Below the pieces are notes generated by a model that saw only the letters and a program-made list of their open reading frames with translations, searched no databases and had not been told where the DNA came from. The position numbers and the translations under genes were made by a program. A stretch of DNA of 10,606 bases from CAZKEW01 sp964580435 (GTDB taxonomy: Bacteria > Acidobacteriota > Aminicenantia > Aminicenantales > UBA8522): positions 1 to 10,606 of the forward strand of contig CAZOKP010000089.1 in the NCBI GenBank assembly GCA_964580435.1, written 5' to 3'. Below, in pieces: positions 7,023 to 10,606 of the stretch (position 1 is its first letter; every line of letters starts with the position of its first letter).

Positions 7023-8159
7023 ATGAAAATTCCGGGGAGGCTGGCCATAAAAACACTCGCGATTTTCTGCCTGGCATTTCCGGTGATGTCCATGTGCCGT
7101 CCGGCCGGAGAAGGCCCTAAAGCGAAGCAAGTCGATGCTCTTCTTGCCGGCCTGATGTCTGATCAAGAGCCCGGAGCCGCGATTCTCGTGGTGAAGGACG
7201 GGCGCTCCGTTATTGAACGCGGACACGGCGTCACCGACATGCGGACGATGCACCGCATCGACGCCCGAACGAACTTCCGCCTGGCCTCGGTCACGAAGCA
7301 GTTTACGGCCGCGTCCATCATGCTGCTCGGGCGCGACGGGAAGCTCCGCTATGAAGACAGCCTAACCGACATCTTCCCGGATTTTCCTGACTACGGCCGC
7401 GCCATCACCATCCGTCATCTCCTCAACCACACCTCAGGCCTCCCCGATTATGAAGACCTCATGCCGCCGGCCAACCCCGCCCTTCCCTTGGAGCAAGTCC
7501 AGATCAAGGACGCCGGGGTTTTCGAGCTCCTAAAACGGCAGAAAGCCGGGAAGTTCGCGCCGGGCGCGAGATGGGCCTACAGCAACTCCGGCTACGTCCT
7601 GCTGGGCCTCATCGTCAAAAAAGTCTCGGGCCGGCCTTTTGCCGAATTCCTCCATGACCGCATTTTTGTTCCTCTGAAGATGATGAGCACGATAGCCTAC
7701 GAACGAGGCAAAAACGACGTGCCGAACCGCGCCTACGGCCATACGAAGGAACGCGGCCGCTGGAGGGAGACGGACCAGAGTCCGACCTCAGCAACCCTGG
7801 GGGACGGGGGTGTCTATTCCTCGCTCTCGGATCTCGCGAAGTGGGACGAAGCGCTATGCCAGGACACCCTCCTGAGCGAGCCGGAGATGCGCCCCGCGGT
7901 GACTCCCGTGCGCGTTTTGGAAGGGCCGCCGACGGAGCCGGACGGGACGCCGGCAGTCTACGGTTTTGGCTGGTTCTTGAACCCCTGGAAGGGGCACGCC
8001 CGGATGTGGCACTACGGCGAGACGGCCGGGTTCCGGACGGCGATCCAGCGTTTCACCGACGATGGACTCACCGTGATCGTTCTCTGCAATCGCGCCGATA
8101 TTGACGCCGCTGCGCTGGCCCTGAAAGTGGCGGGATTATACTTGGAGGGTTCCCGGTAG
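7023..8159 (+). CDS. Secreted serine hydrolase, class C beta-lactamase fold
   Basis: The 378-residue protein belongs to the beta-lactamase/penicillin-binding-protein-like serine hydrolases (Pfam Beta-lactamase, PF00144), which include esterases, D-aminopeptidases, D,D-peptidases and class C beta-lactamases. The active-site set is complete: S-V-T-K with nucleophile Ser89 and Lys92, Y-S-N at 186–188, and H-Y-G-E-T-A-G at 330–336 in place of the K-T-G box. The H-x-G version is usual in the esterase/peptidase-like members rather than in true AmpC, so antibiotic resistance should not be assumed. The N-terminus is a signal sequence with a hydrophobic core at about 9–22, followed by Cys25. The M-S-M-C context is a poor lipobox, so ordinary secretion or lipidation are both possible. 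The ribosome-binding site is weak (TAGGAA abuts the ATG). Starting later would delete the signal, so 7023 is kept. The substrate cannot be read from sequence. Confidence 0.88.
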   Translation: MKIPGRLAIKTLAIFCLAFPVMSMCRPAGEGPKAKQVDALLAGLMSDQEPGAAILVVKDGRSVIERGHGVTDMRTMHRIDARTNFRLASVTKQFTAASIMLLGRDGKLRYEDSLTDIFPDFPDYGRAITIRHLLNHTSGLPDYEDLMPPANPALPLEQVQIKDAGVFELLKRQKAGKFAPGARWAYSNSGYVLLGLIVKKVSGRPFAEFLHDRIFVPLKMMSTIAYERGKNDVPNRAYGHTKERGRWRETDQSPTSATLGDGGVYSSLSDLAKWDEALCQDTLLSEPEMRPAVTPVRVLEGPPTEPDGTPAVYGFGWFLNPWKGHARMWHYGETAGFRTAIQRFTDDGLTVIVLCNRADIDAAALALKVAGLYLEGSR

Positions 8160-8167
8160 GATCGCGA

Positions 8168-8183
8168 GCGGGCTCAGGCCCGC
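8168..8183. repeat. Perfect 6-bp hairpin after the serine hydrolase gene
   Basis: GCGGGC–TCAG–GCCCGC forms a perfect stem with a tetraloop 8 bp after the stop codon. There is no T tract behind it (CTATCTGATTG follows). It is therefore either a weak or Rho-assisted 3' end, an mRNA-stabilising stem, or a REP-like dispersed element. It lies in the 92-bp gap before the methyltransferase gene. Confidence 0.55.
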
Positions 8184-8251
8184 CTATCTGATTGAGCAAT
8201 TTGGAGAGTGTTGCCAACGGCCGCTGTTTCTGATAGGTTCTTTCCAGGCAG

Positions 8252-9007
8252 ATGGCAGAGAATTTTATTCCCTACCTAGTTCATGTCATCAAGCTCCAGC
8301 ATGACAATCCTCGCCTGGGCTTACTCCAATATCGAAACCTGCTGACCGCCGGCCAATACGCGAGGTTGTTCGACCTTTCGATAAAATACCTGGCCAAACG
8401 GGATCGCGTCCTGGACTGGGGGTGCGGTAACGGCCACTTTTCCTTCTTTCTAGCGAGTCATGGATTTAAACCCAATATCTTTTCGCTGGACGATCCACCG
8501 CCCCTGCTGAGTTTGCTCCCCCGCGGCGAGTATGAATTTGTCAGGGGCGATAAAAGCGACCCGGTGAGTTTGCCCTACCCCGATGCCTTTTTCGACGGAA
8601 TCGCCTCCGTTGGAGTCTTGGAGCACGTCCGTGAATTTGGAGGAAACGAGGACGCGAGCTTAAGGGAGATCTTCCGGATCCTGAGGCCCGGCGGTCTTTT
8701 CATCGGCTACCACATTCCCAATGCGAGGAGTTGGATCGAGCTCTTGTCCTCGTTTTTCCCGCGCAAACACCACCATCGGTGGCGATACACCGGAAAAGCG
8801 ATCCGTGAGCATCTCGGTCGAACGGAATTTGATGTCATCGAAATCCGTACCTATGGCTTCCTTCCGAGATGGCTGATGAGCCGCTGCCCCGACTTCCTAT
8901 CCGATTCGGTTGGCTTAGCCGCGGTCTTCAATTCTCTAGATCATATTCTTGAAAAAGCGTTCCCTTTTATTTGCACCAATCACTTGGCCGTGGCCAAAAA
9001 ACCGTGA
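8252..9007 (+). CDS. Class I SAM-dependent methyltransferase
   Basis: The 251-residue protein has a Rossmann-type methyltransferase domain of the Methyltransf_11/25 kind. Motif I is V-L-D-W-G-C-G-N-G (53–61), the S-adenosylmethionine-binding glycine loop. A D-A-F-F-D segment at 111–115 is followed by G-V-L-E-H-V at 121–126 (motif II/post-II), and L-R-P-G-G at 144–148 is motif III. The C-terminal third carries basic and aromatic patches (K-H-H-H-R-W-R near 171–177) and no further known domain. Small-molecule, lipid or glycan acceptors are typical for this subfamily and the acceptor here is unknown. In-frame stops at 8231–8236 make 8252 the first possible ATG; no convincing Shine-Dalgarno precedes it. 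It is convergent with the radical SAM gene, so the two are not an operon. Confidence 0.85.
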   Translation: MAENFIPYLVHVIKLQHDNPRLGLLQYRNLLTAGQYARLFDLSIKYLAKRDRVLDWGCGNGHFSFFLASHGFKPNIFSLDDPPPLLSLLPRGEYEFVRGDKSDPVSLPYPDAFFDGIASVGVLEHVREFGGNEDASLREIFRILRPGGLFIGYHIPNARSWIELLSSFFPRKHHHRWRYTGKAIREHLGRTEFDVIEIRTYGFLPRWLMSRCPDFLSDSVGLAAVFNSLDHILEKAFPFICTNHLAVAKKP

Positions 9008-9204
9008 AGTCCGCTCGCTCGTCCGAGGCTTAGCAAACGGCCCTCAAACTGTTCATGGATGGCTATCTCGCCAAAGCCCCCAACGGGCCAGGAGTGCGGC
9101 GGCATTATTGACCGGTACGCAACGGCTTTGTGTCCTATTAAATGGACAGGCGCGTTCAAGACAACAGACATTTGCGAGTTTTTGGCAGGATTCAAGTAAG
9201 GTGA
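9008..9204. other. Convergent intergenic gap, no gene recognised
   Basis: This is 197 bp between the methyltransferase stop and the radical SAM stop. I see no hairpin with a T tract on either strand. The methyltransferase frame stays open past its stop until 9197–9199 and another frame shows a short D-G-Y-L-A-K-A-P-N-G stretch. Neither has a start signal or a recognisable domain. It may hold degraded coding DNA. Confidence 0.4.
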
Positions 9205-10209
9205 TCAGCCGCGCCTGATGGCCTCCCAAACCGCTCCGGGCCTCAGCTTGAAAAGCGCCGTTCGCTCATTGTAATAGGCCAGCCAGCAATCCGCGCAATT
9301 GTGCGTCCGGACATGAAGAAGGCTCTCCCGGAGGCCGTGGCGGAGGATGTTCTTGGGCGCAAGATCCGCATCATACTGGCAGCAGGGCAAGACATCGCCG
9401 TCCGATTCCACCCGAATGTATTCTTTTCCCGCCACGCAGGGGGAAGGCCCCTGGCCCTTTACCGAAAGCCTGTGGTAGTCCGGCCAATCCATTACTTTTC
9501 GGTAAGCCCTTTTGGAAAAAAGAAGGCCGCGCCCCTGTTTTTTCCAGAGGACCATGCGCTGGTGGATTTTTCTGATCTCGTCTGGCTCGAGCTCCAGGGA
9601 CTGCGCCTTCTCAACATAGTACATCCCTCCCAGGGCGACGGGCTGAGCGTTCATCAGCACGCCGCGGGCCTCGCAGAAGGCAAGCATATCTTCCAGGTCA
9701 TTCAGGTTGGCCCTAGTGAGGACCATATTCACATACGTCCGCACTCCGCGCTCCAGCGCCAGGCCGATCGTCCTCACTGCCTTCTGGTACGACCCTGCTC
9801 CCCGAATGCGGTCGTTCGCCTCAGGATGGGGGGAATCCAAGCTGATGATCACCTCGTCGAGATAGTCGAGCAGCTCAGGCCGGGAGGAAATCGTCAGCCC
9901 GTTGGTCGTGGCCGCCACGATCATTCCAACGGCCTTGGCTTCGGCCGACAACTCCCGGAAATCCGGCCGTAGCGTCGGCTCGCCCCCATGAAACTTGAAA
10001 CGGAGGGTCCCCAGCGAGGCAAAGCCTCGAATGATTTCTTTCCACTGCCGGGTGCTGAGCTGGGGTTTGAGTCGGTCGGGATAATGGCAGTAGGGGCAAT
10101 GGAGGTCGCACTGGTTGAGAAGGACGGCCTCAACATCAAAGGGATGGAGTTTTCTAAAGCGGTAGTTCAGATAACGGGAAGCCATCCTCAGGTGGCGGGG
10201 CCGAATCAC
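9205..10209 (-). CDS. Radical SAM protein with SPASM-like auxiliary cluster motif
   Basis: The 334-residue protein has the radical SAM motif C-D-L-H-C-P-Y-C (Cys34, Cys38, Cys41), which ligates the 4Fe–4S cluster that splits S-adenosylmethionine. It is followed by F-H-G-G-E-P-T (SAM-binding GGE motif), T-T-N-G-L and I-I-S-L-D-S, typical of the MoaA/PqqE/AnSME-like barrel. The C-terminal part has Cys258, Cys276, Cys277, Cys305 and Cys308 in the context G-D-V-L-P-C-C-Q and N-C-A-D-C-W, as expected for a SPASM or Twitch auxiliary Fe–S site. Such enzymes modify peptides or proteins or make cofactors, but no precursor peptide is visible nearby, so the substrate is unknown. The start is placed at the GTG at 10209 because GAGGGG lies about 6 nt before it. 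The open frame continues to 10314 but those residues are Pro/Arg-rich, unlike relatives, and lack a ribosome-binding site. An ATG at 10185 is the alternative. A promoter at 10377–10405 would drive it alone. Confidence 0.85.
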   Translation of the reverse strand: MIRPRHLRMASRYLNYRFRKLHPFDVEAVLLNQCDLHCPYCHYPDRLKPQLSTRQWKEIIRGFASLGTLRFKFHGGEPTLRPDFRELSAEAKAVGMIVAATTNGLTISSRPELLDYLDEVIISLDSPHPEANDRIRGAGSYQKAVRTIGLALERGVRTYVNMVLTRANLNDLEDMLAFCEARGVLMNAQPVALGGMYYVEKAQSLELEPDEIRKIHQRMVLWKKQGRGLLFSKRAYRKVMDWPDYHRLSVKGQGPSPCVAGKEYIRVESDGDVLPCCQYDADLAPKNILRHGLRESLLHVRTHNCADCWLAYYNERTALFKLRPGAVWEAIRRG

Positions 10210-10290
10210 GGTCTGCCCCTCAACGGACTTTGAGCCCGGGAATCGGGATTCAGGGTCAACATGGAGGTCAGCATGAGCGCAAGGCGCGGG

Positions 10291-10327
10291 CCGGCGGTAC
10301 GGGGGAGCTTCCACCGGCGGTTTTTTT
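10291..10327 (+). terminator. Terminator-like hairpin with T7 tract
   Basis: CCGGCGGT (10291–10298) can pair with ACCGGCGG (10313–10320) as an 8-bp stem with one G·G mismatch and a 14-nt loop. Seven T residues follow at once (10321–10327), the form of an intrinsic terminator read on the plus strand. No plus-strand gene precedes it, so it may stop antisense transcription entering from the radical SAM region. Read on the minus strand, the same stem falls in the 5' leader of the radical SAM mRNA. Confidence 0.45.
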
Positions 10328-10376
10328 CCCCGCTCAGCCCGGAGGAAAAGAGAATCGTTTCCACGGCCGCTTTGGC

Positions 10377-10405
10377 TTTATATCATTCTGGTGGAGGAAG
10401 TTCAA
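10377..10405 (-). promoter_or_regulatory. Putative promoter of the radical SAM gene
   Basis: On the minus strand, TTGAAC (10405–10400, 5/6 match to consensus) and TATAAA (10382–10377, 5/6 match) are spaced by 17 bp. Transcription would begin near 10370 and leave a leader of about 160 nt before the GTG at 10209. That leader includes the stem at 10320–10291. Confidence 0.55.
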
Positions 10406-10486
10406 GCTTACCTTAACGGTTTTTTCGGCTGGATGGGCCGTCTCTCAAGAGGGAATATCGATGAAGTAGAGGGGGCTTTGAATTCA

Positions 10487-10500
10487 GGGGCTGCGGCCCC
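10487..10500. repeat. GC hairpin with UGCG tetraloop
   Basis: GGGGC–TGCG–GCCCC forms a perfect 5-bp stem. The TGCG loop belongs to the stable UNCG tetraloop class when transcribed on the plus strand. No T tract follows. It is the first of three evenly scattered hairpins at this end of the window. Confidence 0.45.
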
Positions 10501-10535
10501 GGTTTCGGAAGACTTCAATCATCTTTCTACTTTCG

Positions 10536-10550
10536 CCCCTTGACGAGGGG
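10536..10550. repeat. Short CCCCT/AGGGG hairpin
   Basis: CCCCT–TGACG–AGGGG forms a perfect 5-bp stem with a 5-nt loop. The flanking sequence of the pair resembles dispersed intergenic repeat DNA, but only one copy is visible here. The purine side also supplies a Shine-Dalgarno-like GGGGGAG for the possible start at 10564. Confidence 0.4.
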
Positions 10551-10563
10551 GAGAAAATCTTCC

Positions 10564-10606
10564 ATGAACCAGAATTCGATGTCACCTCCGCTTTCGCCGG
10601 AGAACG
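10564..10606 (+). CDS. Possible 5' end of a gene running off the window
   Basis: An ATG at 10564 opens a frame that stays open to the edge for 14 codons (M-N-Q-N-S-M-S-P-P-L). A purine-rich GGGGGAG ends 10 nt before it (10547–10553). The peptide is too short to recognise, and the hairpin at 10586–10602 (CTCCG/CGGAG) would lie inside it. It could equally be non-coding repeat DNA. Confidence 0.15.
   Translation, partial: MNQNSMSPPLSPEN
10586..10602. repeat. Short CTCCG/CGGAG hairpin
   Basis: CTCCG (10586–10590) and CGGAG (10598–10602) form a perfect 5-bp stem with a 7-nt loop. It is the third of the hairpins near the window edge and its function is unknown. Confidence 0.35.

Larger units (their letters stand above)
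10210..10606. other. Gene-poor end of the window with several hairpins
   Basis: No convincing gene lies in these 397 bp. The stretch holds the minus-strand promoter and leader of the radical SAM gene (about 10210–10405), a terminator-like hairpin with T tract on the plus strand (10291–10327), and three short GC-rich hairpins between 10487 and 10602. Open frames here are short, Gly/Pro/Arg-rich and without ribosome-binding sites, except for a possible gene start at 10564. Confidence 0.5.

Noticed and set aside
6262..7077. 271-codon minus-strand open frame
   Set aside because: It lies antisense to the DUF4139 gene and the composition of its translation is typical of a shadow frame.
7287..8036. 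Calling the serine hydrolase an antibiotic-resistance AmpC
   Set aside because: The third motif is H-Y-G-E-T-A-G rather than K-T-G, and the context shows no resistance genes or AmpR. The broad hydrolase family is a safer call.
9053..9110. Insertion-sequence remnant suggested by a D-G-Y-L-A-K-A-P-N-G peptide after the methyltransferase
   Set aside because: It faintly recalls IS5-type transposase wording, but the match is too short and is followed by stops, with no inverted repeats.
10230..10469. 79-codon plus-strand open frame
   Set aside because: It runs straight through the terminator-like hairpin and the minus-strand promoter, has no ribosome-binding site and no recognisable domain.

Overview
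The window looks like a chromosomal segment of a GC-rich, diderm, non-proteobacterial bacterium. Lipoprotein and exported-protein genes, a holB–ricT pair outside an obvious Firmicutes setting, and the general style of the proteins suggest something like the Acidobacteriota or Aminicenantes. That assignment is an inference and no marker here proves it. There are no RNA genes, no CRISPR array and no intact insertion sequence.

Layout. (1) 1–956: a small exported lipoprotein with an NTF2-like (DUF4440/SnoaL-type) domain. It sits behind a near-consensus sigma-70 promoter whose -35 region is bracketed by a perfect 11-bp inverted repeat. After it comes a 266-bp gap holding a short fragment that resembles part of the same gene, then a promoter placed so that uvrA should be transcribed without a leader. 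(2) 957–5150: a tight housekeeping block, uvrA–holB–ricT (excision repair ATPase, clamp-loader delta', PSP1/RicT cysteine protein). The spacings are 23 bp and an 8-bp overlap, so it is almost certainly one operon. (3) 5281–8159: a secreted DUF4139/DUF4140 (MuiA-like) protein and a secreted serine beta-lactamase-fold hydrolase, 32 bp apart. (4) 8252–9007: a class I SAM methyltransferase. (5) 9205–10209, minus strand: a radical SAM protein with a C-terminal auxiliary-cluster (SPASM-like) cysteine set, convergent with the methyltransferase. Its own sigma-70-like promoter lies about 170 bp upstream. (6) 10210–10606: a gene-poor end with a terminator-like hairpin plus T tract and three further short hairpins, possibly dispersed repeat DNA.

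The clearest oddity is the UvrA. Both ATPase cassettes, the UvrB-binding region and the zinc-module cysteines are present. However, the roughly 100-residue insertion domain that normally separates the CxxCxGLG and CxxCxGxRL motifs is replaced by about 20 residues. I see no strong evidence for a new multi-gene defence or biosynthetic system. The methyltransferase and radical SAM genes are the accessory-looking part, but they are convergent and not an operon.
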